Assembly (NCBI RefSeq): GCF_000010805.1
Contig: NC_012520.1
Span: forward strand, 372,001-436,000
Direction of reading: 5' to 3'
Length of the DNA stretch: 64,000 nucleotides
Source: Rhodococcus opacus B4
GTDB lineage: Bacteria > Actinomycetota > Actinomycetes > Mycobacteriales > Mycobacteriaceae
Of this stretch, positions 26,556-35,964 are shown piece after piece. The translations under genes were made by a program, and so were the position numbers. The notes under the pieces were generated by a model that saw only the letters and a program-made list of their open reading frames with translations, did not search any database and had not been told where the DNA came from. The first letter of the stretch is position 1, and each line of letters starts with the position of its first letter.

Positions 26556-27752
26556 GTGAGCGAATCCGGCCTGGTTGTCGTCGGTGCCTCGTTGGCCGGG
26601 CTGCATGCGGTCCAGTCGGCCCGCAAGACCGGCTACCACGGTCCGATCACGCTGCTCGGCGCCGAGGAGCACCTGCCCTACAATCGGCCGCCACTGTCGA
26701 AGGGGTTCCTCGCCGAGGGCCCGGCACCGGCGCCTACCACGTTCCCCGGTGCCGCTTCGCTACCCGACCTGGGTGTCGAGGTGCGCCTCGGTTGCACTGC
26801 CACCGGTCTGGACACCGCGACACACCACATCATCGCCGGCGATGAGCGGATCAACTATTCCAGCCTGATCGCCGCGACCGGTTCCCGTCCCCGCACCCTG
26901 CCCGGCGAACAGCTGCCCGGAGTGCACACCCTGCGCACCGTCGAGGACGCGCAGGCAATTCGTACGGCCCTCGAGGCGCAGGCACGCACTGTGATCATCG
27001 GTGCCGGATTCATCGGTGCCGAGATCGCCGCCGCCGCCCGTCGACGTGGACTTCCCGTCACGATGGTCGAGGCTGCACCGCTGCCGCTGATCCGCGCTGT
27101 CGGCCCGCAGATGGCGGTGGCGTGCGCCGCGCTGCACACCCGCAACGGCACCGACCTTCGCTGCGATGTCACGGTCACCGCTCTGACGGGAACGGACCGG
27201 ATCGAGCACGTGCATCTCTCCGACGGCACCGTGCTCGACGCGGATCTCGTCGTCGTGGGGATCGGTGCGGAACCCGTTGTGGAGTGGCTCACGGATTCGG
27301 GCCTCGACCTCGACGACGGTGTGGTGTGTGACGCGACGTTGAAGGCCGCTGACTCGGTGTACGCGGCGGGCGACATCACCCGATGGAACCACCCGCTGTT
27401 CGGGGAGTCGATGCGCCTCGAGCATTGGACAGCGGCGGCTGAACAAGGGACTCTCGCTGCCCGCAACGCCCTCGATCCTGACAACGCCACTCCCTATCAG
27501 ACTGTCCCCTACTTCTGGTCGGACTGGTACACAGACAAAATCCAGATGGTCGGCATCTGCGCTGCCGACGACGTTGTGGTCGTCGGTAGCATCGATGACC
27601 ACGATTGGCTGGCGCTGTACTGCCGCGGCGACCTGCTCGTCGGCGCGTTGGCAGTCAACAAGCCCGGCAAGATCATGAAGTATCGCGCCAAAATCGCGGC
27701 CGGAGCCACCTTCGCCGACGCCCTGACATTCGCCGGCGCCGGCGTCCGATGA
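26556..27752 (+). CDS. FAD-dependent ferredoxin reductase
   Basis: A 398-residue NAD(P)H ferredoxin/rubredoxin reductase-type flavoprotein. It has 'LVVVGASLAGLHAVQSARK' (FAD), 'LPYNRPPLSKGFL' (family signature), 'VIIGAGFIGAEIAAAARRRG' (NAD) and 'SVYAAGDITRWNHPL' (FAD). The GTG start is 5 bases after the ferredoxin stop. It resembles rhodocoxin/terpredoxin reductases that feed P450s. A related reductase with the same signature is rubB at 43709. Confidence 0.92.
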   Translation: MSESGLVVVGASLAGLHAVQSARKTGYHGPITLLGAEEHLPYNRPPLSKGFLAEGPAPAPTTFPGAASLPDLGVEVRLGCTATGLDTATHHIIAGDERINYSSLIAATGSRPRTLPGEQLPGVHTLRTVEDAQAIRTALEAQARTVIIGAGFIGAEIAAAARRRGLPVTMVEAAPLPLIRAVGPQMAVACAALHTRNGTDLRCDVTVTALTGTDRIEHVHLSDGTVLDADLVVVGIGAEPVVEWLTDSGLDLDDGVVCDATLKAADSVYAAGDITRWNHPLFGESMRLEHWTAAAEQGTLAARNALDPDNATPYQTVPYFWSDWYTDKIQMVGICAADDVVVVGSIDDHDWLALYCRGDLLVGALAVNKPGKIMKYRAKIAAGATFADALTFAGAGVR

Positions 27753-27855
27753 GTCGGTTCGAAATCAACCTTGTCGCGTAACTCCGCAGTCCGGACAGCA
27801 ACTGCGAGCACTTTCACCGAGCAGGTCTGAGCACTTTCGCCGAGCGTCATCAGGG

Positions 27856-28060
27856 CATCTGGCCTCGTGGGCGGGTACCGCGCCGGGGTCGAACGAGTCG
27901 GCCGGTCGGGTGAAATCCACGAAGACCCGGCCCGGAAACCGGTATCTCAAGGGCGCCCCGGCACCGCCGCCCTCGCCGTCTCCTGCTAAGGGAACCTATT
28001 TCTCGGCGAAGTTCCGGCGCATCGCCGCGCGCCGGACTCGGCTACCGCGTCACCGTCGCG
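27856..28060 (+). pseudogene. IS110-family transposase, C-terminal remnant
   Basis: One frame reads 'HLASWAGTAPGSNESAGRVK', then 'RPGNRYLKGA', and continues after a frame change with 'KGTYFSAKFRRIAARR'. This is the Transposase_20 pattern of IS110-family enzymes. No N-terminal DEDD half or element ends were found. The 100 bases before it and the 140 bases after it hold nothing I recognise. Confidence 0.75.
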
Positions 28061-28204
28061 CCAGCTGCCTAACCGAATCCGGCACCGCCACAATAGAACC
28101 CGGATCCGCAAGCTACGCCGGGTCTCCGACGTACGCCCGTGGTCAAGGGGATTTTCGGGTCAGAGGAGCAAGGCACACTCCCGCTTGCTCGAAGTTGTCG
28201 TGGG

Positions 28205-29665
28205 CTATCTGCGGCTGAGCTGGATTGGTAGTCCGTCGACGGGAACGGGCAAGGAAGTGTTGTCCCAGCGGACGGTGTAGTCGTCAGGAACAGTCCAGGT
28301 GTAGACGCGCAGCATCTCGTGCAGGATCGCTTTGACCTCGAGTGTGCCGAAGTGAAGTCCGATGCATTTGTGCACGCCGCCACCGAAGGGAATCCAGGCG
28401 AAGCGGTGCGACTGGTCTTCTTGACGGTCGGGGGCGAAGCGATTCGGGTCGAAGGTGTCGGGATTGGTCCAGTAGTCCTCGACGAAGTGATTTACCGCGG
28501 GTGCGACAGCGACGAGGGTGTCGGCAGGGATGTAGTGGCCGAGGACGTCGGTGTCGGCGACGGTCTTGCGCATCACGATCGGTACGGGTGCGACCAGTCG
28601 CAGCGTCTCCTTGATGATCAGGTCGAGGGTTTGGAGTCCTTCCAGGGCGTCGATGTCGGGTAGATCGTCGCCGAGGGCGTCTGATTCGTCGCGGGCCTGT
28701 TGCTGCCAGGCCGGGTTCTTGGCGAGGTAGTAGGCGCACGCGGCCGTGGTGATCGTTGATGTGTCGTGGGCGGCCATCATCAGGAAGATCATGTGGCTGA
28801 TGACGTCGTCGTCGGTGAAGCGTTCGCCGTCGGCGGTGGTGGCGTGACAGAGTCCGGCGAACAGATCGTTGCCGTCGCCGGACCGCGTTTCTGGAAGGTG
28901 TCGTGCGAAGTAGTCCTCGAGCACTCGCCGTCCCTTGACGCCGGCGCGCCACCGTGTGGCGGGCAACGGTGCCCGCACGATTGAACTCGCGGCACGCACG
29001 GTGGCGACGAAGGCCTGGTTGATCGCTGCGGCGTCCTCTCCGCCGCCGCACCCGCCCATGAACACTTCGGTGGCGATGTCGAGCGTGAGGTTCTTCAAAC
29101 GTGGATAGATGCGTAGCGTGCTGTCGGTCGGCCAGGTCGGCACGTTCTCCCGCACGCAGGGGCCTACCTGGTTGGCGTAGCCGGCGAGCCGGTCGCGGGT
29201 GAAGGCCTCCTGCATGATGCGCCGGTGCATGCGGTGCTCATCAAAGCTCATCAGCATCAGGCCGCGGTGGAAGAACTTGTCGATGAGATAAGTCCAGCCG
29301 TCTTGGGAGAAGGCCTTGTCCTTGTTGGTGAGCACGTGTTGGGTAGCGTCCGGCCCGGAGACGATGACCATTCGGGTGCCGAAGGCTCCCATCCAACAAA
29401 CCGGTCCGAACTGGTTGTACCGGTCGCGGGTGAAATCCGAGCCGAAGCGGATGTAGTCCAGAGTGTGCCCGAGCAGCGGCAGTCCTCGGTCGCCTTCGAC
29501 CGGCTTGAGTCCGCTGCCCGACGGTGGCTCAGCGAGGTGGCGGGTCGGCCATTTGTGGCTGAAGCTGCGCAGTGCGTTCTCGATCCGTCGTGGCGCGGGG
29601 AGCATCACGACGGATGACACGCGTTCGCGCGCCTTGTCCAGCGGAGCGTGAATCAGATTGACCAT
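28205..29665 (-). CDS. Cytochrome P450, CYP136-like
   Basis: A 486-residue P450 starting at the ATG at 29665 (MVNLIHAPLD) with AAGGA 8 bases upstream. The N-terminal 'LAEPPSGSGLKPVEGDRGLP', 'FFHRGLMLMSFDEH', the I-helix 'FLMMAAHDTSTIT', ExxR 'KETLRLVAP' and heme loop 'FGGGVHKCIGLHFG' resemble mycobacterial CYP136, from memory. The I-helix has His-Asp-Thr instead of the usual Gly-Asp/Glu-Thr, a trait of that group. No redox partner is adjacent on this strand. The natural substrate is unknown. Confidence 0.87.
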   Translation of the reverse strand: MVNLIHAPLDKARERVSSVVMLPAPRRIENALRSFSHKWPTRHLAEPPSGSGLKPVEGDRGLPLLGHTLDYIRFGSDFTRDRYNQFGPVCWMGAFGTRMVIVSGPDATQHVLTNKDKAFSQDGWTYLIDKFFHRGLMLMSFDEHRMHRRIMQEAFTRDRLAGYANQVGPCVRENVPTWPTDSTLRIYPRLKNLTLDIATEVFMGGCGGGEDAAAINQAFVATVRAASSIVRAPLPATRWRAGVKGRRVLEDYFARHLPETRSGDGNDLFAGLCHATTADGERFTDDDVISHMIFLMMAAHDTSTITTAACAYYLAKNPAWQQQARDESDALGDDLPDIDALEGLQTLDLIIKETLRLVAPVPIVMRKTVADTDVLGHYIPADTLVAVAPAVNHFVEDYWTNPDTFDPNRFAPDRQEDQSHRFAWIPFGGGVHKCIGLHFGTLEVKAILHEMLRVYTWTVPDDYTVRWDNTSLPVPVDGLPIQLSRR

Positions 29666-29690
29666 GGGGTACCGTCCTTGACGTCTGTCG

Positions 29691-29704
29691 CCTAGTTGTC
29701 TAGG
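29691..29704. promoter_or_regulatory. Short palindrome upstream of the CYP136-like gene
   Basis: CCTAG (29691-29695) and CTAGG (29700-29704) form a perfect inverted repeat with a 4-base spacer, 26 bases before the P450 start codon. It is a possible operator; no protein can be assigned. Confidence 0.3.
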
Positions 29705-30370
29705 GCTTTGCGGGCGCGGTCTCGGTGGTTGCCGCCGGTTCACCGCTCCGATCTCGGGTGGGCGTGCAATCTGTTCGGCCCGCGTTCATACCACCAGTGG
29801 GACGTTGCAGGCGCTGATGACGCCGACCACCGGAAAAGGCCGGTATCTGATCGACAGCAGCTTGGTCGCGGTGAGCAGTGTTTGCGTGCGGGGATTGCTC
29901 TTCGGCGAGGAATTTCGCGGAAGTCGCAGACCAGGGGACTTCGATCGAAGCCTCTTGCCGGGGTTCGCCTGTTCGGACTGTAGCAAGGTGTTCTTCGGTG
30001 GCCAGCAAACAGTCTCGGAAACGTAGTATCCAGGTGACCCGCGATCCAAGGCCGTCGCAGTCCCGTCTTGGCTGCCCATCCCGAAGCGCTGTCACCTCGT
30101 ACGTGACAGACGCGCGCGGTCCGGGACGGTGCCGAAGACCGGGCCGTACACCGCCAGGGTGCCGCCGTGCTCATGTGTTTCCCATGTCGTGGCGCATCCA
30201 GCGTCTCAAGGGTGGCGTTTCGCCAGCTTCGTGTCGAAGGCGGCGTATCGGAGTTACGGGGCGCAGACGCTCGGCGGACAAGGCTGAGGTCATCGATTCT
30301 CCCTGCGATGTGGGGTCTAACACACGTCTGGCCAGTCTCGACAGAATAGTAATCTTTGTCAATAGTGCGA
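29705..30370. other. No gene seen
   Basis: About 665 bases without a convincing coding frame on either strand. Open frames are Arg-rich and overlap one another, and no family motif was recognised. It probably contains decayed sequence. Confidence 0.35.
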
Positions 30371-30398
30371 CATTGTCTCAATGTTTGTCGGAGGAGGA
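30371..30398 (+). promoter_or_regulatory. Palindrome and strong ribosome-binding site before a short open frame
   Basis: CATTG-TCT-CAATG at 30371-30383 is a perfect inverted repeat. It is followed by GGAGGAGG just after it and an ATG at 30407. Upstream, TTGTCA-like boxes are repeated. The layout is that of a repressor-controlled promoter whose gene has been lost. Confidence 0.45.
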
Positions 30399-30406
30399 AC
30401 TGCTAG

Positions 30407-30520
30407 ATGTCAGTCGGCGCCGTGCAAGAGGACCGGAACACGATCAGGAGCAGGGCAACGCGCCCAAGCGGCAGCAGTAGGCTCGAGTCGGACCGATCTC
30501 CTCGACACGCCTCAAAGTAG
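30407..30520 (+). pseudogene. 37-codon open frame, probable 5' stub of a lost gene
   Basis: ATG at 30407 (MSVGAVQEDRNTIRSR...) with a strong GGAGGAGG site 9 bases upstream. The frame stops after 37 codons. A second frame gives 'PEHDQEQGNAPKRQQ', suggesting a frameshift. No family is recognised. It is either a small protein or, more likely, the surviving start of a decayed gene. Confidence 0.35.
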
Positions 30521-31024
30521 GAATTATCTTGGGCAAGTGGAATATTCGCAGCAGATCCGAGAAGATTGTCGTGCTGGGCGAGCTGTTCGTGGCCGTCGGC
30601 GAGCGCGAATGCGGCGGCGAAATCCTCGGGGTCGCATCGGTAGACCGAACTCGAGGGGGTGTACGAGTCCGCAGGGCAGGGTCGACGAACCGGGGCGCCC
30701 GGATTCGGGCGGGGCGTCGGGCGATTCCCCTTCTCGGTGGTACCGACGGCTTCAGTGACGGGGCTGGATCTGGCGAGAAGCGCCGCCGCAAGCTCATAGG
30801 CGGCTGCTCCGGCTGGATGGTGAAGGCTCCGCGGACGAGGTCGGTGTCGACGGAAGCGTGAGTGCTTTCGTTGCCGGGCTTGGACGCGGTGTAGGCACCT
30901 ACGCGGTGTGGGCACCTATCAGTCGCATGTGTCCTGCCGTGGCAAGTGGGGAATGTTGAGCAGATAACCCCTGCGAAGCAGATGGGGCAGGACGGCACGG
31001 TCGGGGGCCAGGCGCCCAAGTTGA
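30521..31024. other. Decayed sequence, unassigned
   Basis: Minus-strand frames contain coding-like stretches ('EDFAAAFALADGHEQLAQHD', 'QPEQPAYELAAALLA') interrupted by stops and shifts, so this is probably another broken gene. No family could be named. Confidence 0.35.
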
Positions 31025-31336
31025 CTACGAGGGTGCGTTCGATGTGTTCGACAGGTGCGGCGAACAGGGGCCGACGAAGGCGACGCCGACGAAGGCGACG
31101 CCGATGGTAACGTCGATTCCGCCGAACCGTTCGGCCGTCACGTCGGCGGCGGCCGTTATTGCTGCGTCATCGGTGACGCCAGCTTCGAAGACTACTGTGC
31201 GATCGCCGAGTTTGATTGCGAGGGTGCGCATTCTGTCCGCTTCCGGGCCGACGAGCGCGCCGTTCGCCCAAGTGGCATGCAGACGTCGGGGCGAGGGCTT
31301 CGCCGATTCCTCTGTCGGCTCCGGTGACGAAGAAGC
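31025..31336 (-). pseudogene. Short-chain dehydrogenase/reductase remnant
   Basis: The N-terminal Rossmann motif 'FFVTGADRGIGEALA' is readable at about 31336-31289. In another frame, 'VFEAGVTDDAAITAAADVTA' and 'ERFGGIDVTIGVA' give the central part. A tandem 15-base duplication (31073-31102) adds FVGVA, and the rest of the enzyme, including the catalytic Tyr-x3-Lys, is missing. Confidence 0.75.
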
Positions 31337-31409
31337 TTGCTTGTGTGAGTGGTCGATGAGCGAGCCATGTGCGTTCAGTCCTTCGGGTCGGTTGGTTTGA
31401 GTTGGCCGG

Positions 31410-31950
31410 TCAGTGCGGGGCCAGGTATCGGCGGCAGAAGTCGCGTGCGGTGTCGGGGTCGTCGAGATCGACGATGGTCGTGGGAGTCAGCACGAACGAC
31501 AGAATCAAGCGCACGGTCAGTTCGGCGACAATGAGTAGTTCGGCGCCGGTGCGGTCGTCGTCCAGGCTCTGCGCGAACTGTGCGGCGAGAAAGTCCGAGC
31601 ATGTTCGAACGAATTCCCTGCCCTGCACGGTCAGATGGGGCAGAAGAGCTTCGGGTTCGCTTTCGAGCAGCCGATTGAGCAGCGTGTGACTGCGTAGGGC
31701 GGCGAGCGTGAAGACGAAGCCCTCGGTCAGCTTGTCTTCCGCACGGGGATATCGGTCGGCCTCACGCTGCAGGTCGGTGAGGAACTTTCCGAGCTCGCGC
31801 ATTATGACCGCTTCGATCAGGTGCTGTTCCCTTGCGTCCTTCCATGCTGGTGGGCGGAGTGCTCGGAAATCTGCGGTACAGCGTGACGCGCGCGAGCCGT
31901 GAACGCCGTGTGATGTCTTCCACTGTCGACCGGTTGATCCCGAAGCAAGA
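31410..31950 (-). pseudogene. TetR family regulator, frameshifted in the helix-turn-helix region
   Basis: The C-terminal ligand domain is open from about 31860 to 31410 ('EAVIMRELGKFLTDLQREAD' ... 'DTARDFCRRYLAPH'). The helix-turn-helix ('VEDITRRSRLARVTLYRRF') is in a different frame at about 31925-31868. The extreme N-terminus is gone, replaced by the oppositely oriented monooxygenase remnant. Confidence 0.72.
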
Positions 31951-32870
31951 AGGTCGCCGTGATCGGCACCGGCGCGAGTGCCGTGCAGATCATTCCCCGA
32001 ATTAGTCAATACGGCCGCGCACGTGAAGGTTTTTCAGCGGACTCCGGGCTGGGTGGTGCCCCGGCTGCAACACCCCGGAGTGGAACAAGGCCCTCTACCG
32101 GACGGTGCCGCCCGCCCAGACTGCAGCCCGTAGTGCGGTGTTCGGGATGCACGAGTTCATGGCGCTCGGGCTGGTGTGGCACACCGCGATGACCCGACTT
32201 CTCCAGCAGATTTCCCGGCTGCAGCTGCGACGCCAGATCAAAGATCCCTGGATGCGCCGCCAACTCACCCCTCGCTTCACGGCGGGATGCAAACGACTGC
32301 TCGTCACCAACGACTACTACCCAGCGTTGAGTCGGGAGAACTGCACCCTCATTACCTGGCCCATCGCGACCCTGTGTCCGGAGGGCATCCGCACCGCCGA
32401 CGGGCTCGAACATCACGTGGACGCGATCGTGTTTGCCACGGGCTTCGATGTGGCGAAGTCCGGCACACCCTTTTCGATTGTCGGGATCGACGGTCGATCC
32501 CTCGACGAGGAGTGGTCGTCCGGTGCCTACGCGTACAAGAGCATCAATGTCGCCGGCTATCCGAACCTCTTCTTCACTTTCGGCCCGAATTCCGGGGCCC
32601 GGGCACAACTCGGCGCTGGTGTACATGGAGGCACAGATCGACTACGCCGTGCAGGCGATCCGGGCCATGGGACGCTGGAATCTCAAGTACCTCGATGTAC
32701 GTGAGAACGCGCAACGCAGCTTCGATGCCCTGCAGAAACGGTTGGCGAAAACGACCGGGAACTCAGGGTGCCGAAGCTGGTATCTGACCGAGGACGGCTT
32801 CAACGCCACCATGTACCCCGGGTTCGCCACCCATACGTCAAACAAATGGCGGACGTGCGGTTTCAGGACT
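31941..32870 (+). pseudogene. Flavin-containing (Baeyer-Villiger-type) monooxygenase remnant
   Basis: The second Rossmann motif 'KVAVIGTGASAVQIIP' opens the fragment. A shift into 'MHEFMALGLVWHTAM', 'DAIVFATGFDVAKSGTPF' and 'NVAGYPNLFFTFGPNSG' follows, and another shift leads into 'VYMEAQIDYAVQAIRAMGRW' and 'SWYLTEDGFNATMYPG'. These are class B flavoprotein monooxygenase features. The FAD-binding N-terminal half is absent and there are at least two frame changes. Confidence 0.82.
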
Positions 32871-33088
32871 ACCAGGCCGTCGCCGGGAGGCCGTGAGGCC
32901 GTGAGGCCAAGGGACGAGGAATGCGCGCCCGAACTTTCCTAAGCCTAGGTGTACCCAGCTCGGACATGTGTGCCATCTGCCCGTCGATCATCGACGAACG
33001 CAGTTCGATGATTGCGCATGGTAGTTGGTGGGTAGATCGAGACCGGCGGAGAATCGTTGACCTCTGAAACATGTCGGGCAACAACAAA

Positions 33089-33766
33089 TCAGTGTGTGAT
33101 CGAGGTTTGCGTCTGTGCGGTGGCGCGGGCGGCGAGGAAGTCGTCGACGAGTTGCTGACGTTCAGCCGGGCCGGTGGGCGGGAGTGCTGCGAGTCGGGTG
33201 AAGATGATGGGTCCGACGAGTTGGGTCAGGGCCAGGGTGGTGTCGAAGTGGCCGAGCTCTTGCTGGGCTTCGGGGCTGCCCAGGATCTCGTCGAACGGTT
33301 CGCGGTATTGGTTGACCACCCGCGTGCGGAGGGAACTGACCGGGTTCCTGTCATCTTCGGGATGCGATGTCGTCCCGACGGTGTCGGGTTGGGTGGACCC
33401 GAGGGCGAGCCAGCCGAGCATTGTCAGTTGGGCGGGGGCTTCCTCGATGAGCTTGGCCTGACGGTCCAGCAGCTCGATCAACTGTTCACGGATCGTTCCG
33501 GACGCCGGCGGTGCGGTGACCGGGGGCAGCAGTCGCTCGAACGCCGCGGCCAGGAGCTGGGTGCTGTCGGTGAAGTGCCGGTAGAGGGTGGTCCGCGCGA
33601 CCTTGGACACCTTGGTGACCGCGTCGATCGTGACGGCCTCGATGCCGCCGGTCGAGAGCAGGGACGTCGCCGCGTCGAGCAGTCGTGCGCGTGAACGGGC
33701 CCGCCGGGGATCCACGAGCCGGTCCTCGTCGTCGACCAGGTTTTCGATGATCATCTTCTCGCCCAC
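33089..33766 (-). CDS. TetR family transcriptional regulator (divergent from MFS pump)
   Basis: A protein of 221-225 residues. The helix-turn-helix is 'VTIDAVTKVSKVARTTLYRHF', followed by a helical ligand domain. The start is the GTG at 33766 or the ATG at 33754. It is divergently transcribed from the MFS exporter at 33876, with a perfect inverted repeat between them, which is the classical layout of a drug-efflux pump repressed by its TetR neighbour. Confidence 0.9.
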   Translation of the reverse strand: MGEKMIIENLVDDEDRLVDPRRARSRARLLDAATSLLSTGGIEAVTIDAVTKVSKVARTTLYRHFTDSTQLLAAAFERLLPPVTAPPASGTIREQLIELLDRQAKLIEEAPAQLTMLGWLALGSTQPDTVGTTSHPEDDRNPVSSLRTRVVNQYREPFDEILGSPEAQQELGHFDTTLALTQLVGPIIFTRLAALPPTGPAERQQLVDDFLAARATAQTQTSITH

Positions 33767-33837
33767 CTCGTCATTGTGCCCTCGGATCAGTCGCGGGCAC
33801 TATCCCCTCACCCCACATTGTGCTACGCATAGTAGCG

Positions 33838-33860
33838 AACCGATACCAACCGTATCGTTA
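33838..33860. promoter_or_regulatory. Operator between TetR and MFS genes
   Basis: CGATAC (33841-33846) and GTATCG (33852-33857) form a perfect inverted repeat with a 5-base spacer, extended by AAC on the left and TTA on the right. It lies 18 bases before the MFS start and just upstream of its ribosome-binding site, so binding should block the pump gene. Confidence 0.65.
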
Positions 33861-33875
33861 TGTGGAGGTGGGTGT

Positions 33876-35474
33876 ATGGCTGCCGGTGATCGGGTGCTGC
33901 TGTCGCGGGCGCAGAAGTGGACGTTGGTGGTCTCGTGCCTGTCGGTGGCCCTGGTGGTCGCGTCGATGGCGGCCCTGTACACCGCGCTGCCGGACATTGC
34001 GGTGGCCACCGGGGCGACGCAAACCCAGCTCACCTGGGTGGTCGATGGGTACACGTTGGCGTTGGCGTGTCTGGTGTTGCCGGCCGGGGCGCTGGGTGAC
34101 CGTTACGGCCGGCGGGCGGTGCTGATCGTGGGGTTGGCGCTGTTTTCGCTGGCCTCGGCGGTGCCACTGCTGGTATCGACCCCGTGGTGGTTGATCGCGG
34201 CGCGGGCCGCGGCCGGGGTGGGGGCGGCGTTCGTGATGCCGTCCACGCTGTCGATCCTGACCGCGGGCTTCCCCGAGCAGCAGCGGGGGCGGGCGGTCGG
34301 GATCTGGGCGGGGGTCGCCGGGTCCGGGGGTCTGCTGGGGATTCTGGGGTCGGGGCTGCTGCTCGACTTCTGGTCGTGGCAGTCGATCTTCGTCGGCCTG
34401 ACCGGGGTGGGGGTGTTTCTGCTGTTGTGTGCCTTCACCATTCCCGAATCCCGCCAGGAGAATCCGCCGCTGATGGATGTGATCGGATCGGTCGCGGTGG
34501 TGTTCGCGATCGGACTGGTGGTGCTGGCCATCATCGAGGTGCCGGCACTTGGCTGGTCGGATCCCGCGGTGGTCGCCGGATTCGGGCTGGGTGTGGTGGC
34601 CACGGCGGTGTTCGTGGTGTGGGAGTTGCGGGCGGATCATCCGCTGCTCGATGTGCGGTTCTTCGCCCGTCGGGGCTTCGGGAGCGGATCGTTCTCCATC
34701 ACGATCCAGTTCCTGGTGACGTTCGGCGTCTTCCTGGTCCTCGTCCAATACCTGCAGTTGATCTTCGGATACAGCCCGCTGGGTTCGGCGCTGGCGTTGG
34801 CGCCGATGATGGTGCCGTTGGTGCTCCTGTCGGCGATCGCACCGTGGATGGCGGCCCGGCTGGGGTTGCGGTTGATGACGGTGACCGGTCTGCTCGCCAT
34901 CGCTGGGGGGTTCTACGTCATCAGCCGGCTGGATCTGCACTCCACCTACGTCGACGTGCTGTGGCCGACGCTGCTGATGAGCGCGGGTCTGGGCCTGACC
35001 GCGGCACCGGCGACGGCGGCCATCGTTGCGGACACCCCGGTCGAAAAACACGGGGTCGCCGCGGCGGTCAACGACGCCACCCGCGAGATCGGTGCGGCGA
35101 TCGGCATCGCGGTCGCCGGCAGTGTCCTGGCCGCCGGGTACAGCCACAACATCGCCCCGGCGATCGAGCGGCTCCCTCCGGAGGCGCGGGGCCCGGTCAC
35201 CGACTCACTCGCCGGTGCCCTCGAGGTCGCCGACCGGGCCGGACCGGTCGGCGACCAACTCGCCGACTTCGCCAAGTCCGCGTTTCTGCACGGCACCGAG
35301 CAGTCCGCGATCGTCCTCGCAGTCATCGCGTCGGCGGGTGCCGCGATCCTGCTGTTCTGGGCGCCCGGCCGCGCTCCCCGCACCCCGGACACGGGCGCAT
35401 CGGGGAACCCGGCCGCATCGGGGAACCCGGCCGAACCGGCCCAGCGCAGTCGATCCCGCGCCGCCCGCCGTTAG
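33876..35474 (+). CDS. MFS multidrug efflux transporter, DHA2 (14-helix) type
   Basis: A 532-residue membrane protein with motif A 'GALGDRYGRRAVLIVG', 'LTWVVDGYTLALACLVLPAG' and the 'TAAPATAAIVADTPVEKHGV' segment typical of EmrB/QacA-like exporters. It has about 14 hydrophobic helices. The start ATG at 33876 follows GGAGGTG by 6 bases. The C-terminal tail contains a duplicated 'ASGNPA'. Substrates are unknown; regulation is probably by the adjacent TetR protein. Confidence 0.92.
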   Translation: MAAGDRVLLSRAQKWTLVVSCLSVALVVASMAALYTALPDIAVATGATQTQLTWVVDGYTLALACLVLPAGALGDRYGRRAVLIVGLALFSLASAVPLLVSTPWWLIAARAAAGVGAAFVMPSTLSILTAGFPEQQRGRAVGIWAGVAGSGGLLGILGSGLLLDFWSWQSIFVGLTGVGVFLLLCAFTIPESRQENPPLMDVIGSVAVVFAIGLVVLAIIEVPALGWSDPAVVAGFGLGVVATAVFVVWELRADHPLLDVRFFARRGFGSGSFSITIQFLVTFGVFLVLVQYLQLIFGYSPLGSALALAPMMVPLVLLSAIAPWMAARLGLRLMTVTGLLAIAGGFYVISRLDLHSTYVDVLWPTLLMSAGLGLTAAPATAAIVADTPVEKHGVAAAVNDATREIGAAIGIAVAGSVLAAGYSHNIAPAIERLPPEARGPVTDSLAGALEVADRAGPVGDQLADFAKSAFLHGTEQSAIVLAVIASAGAAILLFWAPGRAPRTPDTGASGNPAASGNPAEPAQRSRSRAARR

Positions 35475-35499
35475 CCAGCACCGCCGAGAAGGGACGCCC

Positions 35500-35931
35500 G
35501 TGACCCAGCTACCGCTACCGCCGCACTCGCCGACCTGCATGGGGTGCGGGCCGGACAATCCCGCCGGCCTGCAACTGGAGGTGTTCCGCTCCGGCGACGA
35601 GGTCTACACCGATGTGACGTTCGACGAACGCCACATCGGTGCGCCCGGCCTCGCGCACGGTGGGGCGGTGGCCGCCGCCTGCGACGACCTGTTCGGCTTC
35701 ACCCTCTGGATCGCCCTCACCCCGGCGGTGACCCGCAGCCTCACCGTCGACTACCTCGCCCCGTCCCGCTGCACCGGCCTTTTCGCATCACCGCCCCGGC
35801 GCGGTCCAGCACGCGCTGGACCGCTGACACGACTGAAAGAAGATGCATGGCAATGTGTCACACCAGTGCCCGTCCGCACCGCGGGCAGCAGCACGGAGCG
35901 GGCCGACGAGTGTGCTGCCCTCCCGCCCTGA
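35500..35931 (+). pseudogene. PaaI-type thioesterase, frameshifted after the active-site region
   Basis: GTG start 25 bases after the MFS stop. 'CMGCGPDNPAGLQLEVF', 'FDERHIGAPGLAHGGAVAAA' and 'TRSLTVDYLAP' match the intact thioesterase at 22616. After 'LAP' a one-base loss shifts the frame: 'PVPLHRPFRITA' continues in the next frame, and the last strands are missing. The truncated 143-residue product is unlikely to fold. Confidence 0.75.
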
Positions 35932-35964
35932 TCCCGCAGAAGCCGCCGATGCCGGCCGGCCAGT

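Noticed and set aside
33588-33875. N-terminal extension of the MFS frame
   Set aside because: It would run antisense through the TetR gene and across the operator; the ATG at 33876 has a clear ribosome-binding site.
33858-35147. 429-codon minus-strand open frame over the MFS gene
   Set aside because: Low-complexity Arg/His/Gln-rich translation, antisense to a clear MFS transporter: a high-GC shadow.
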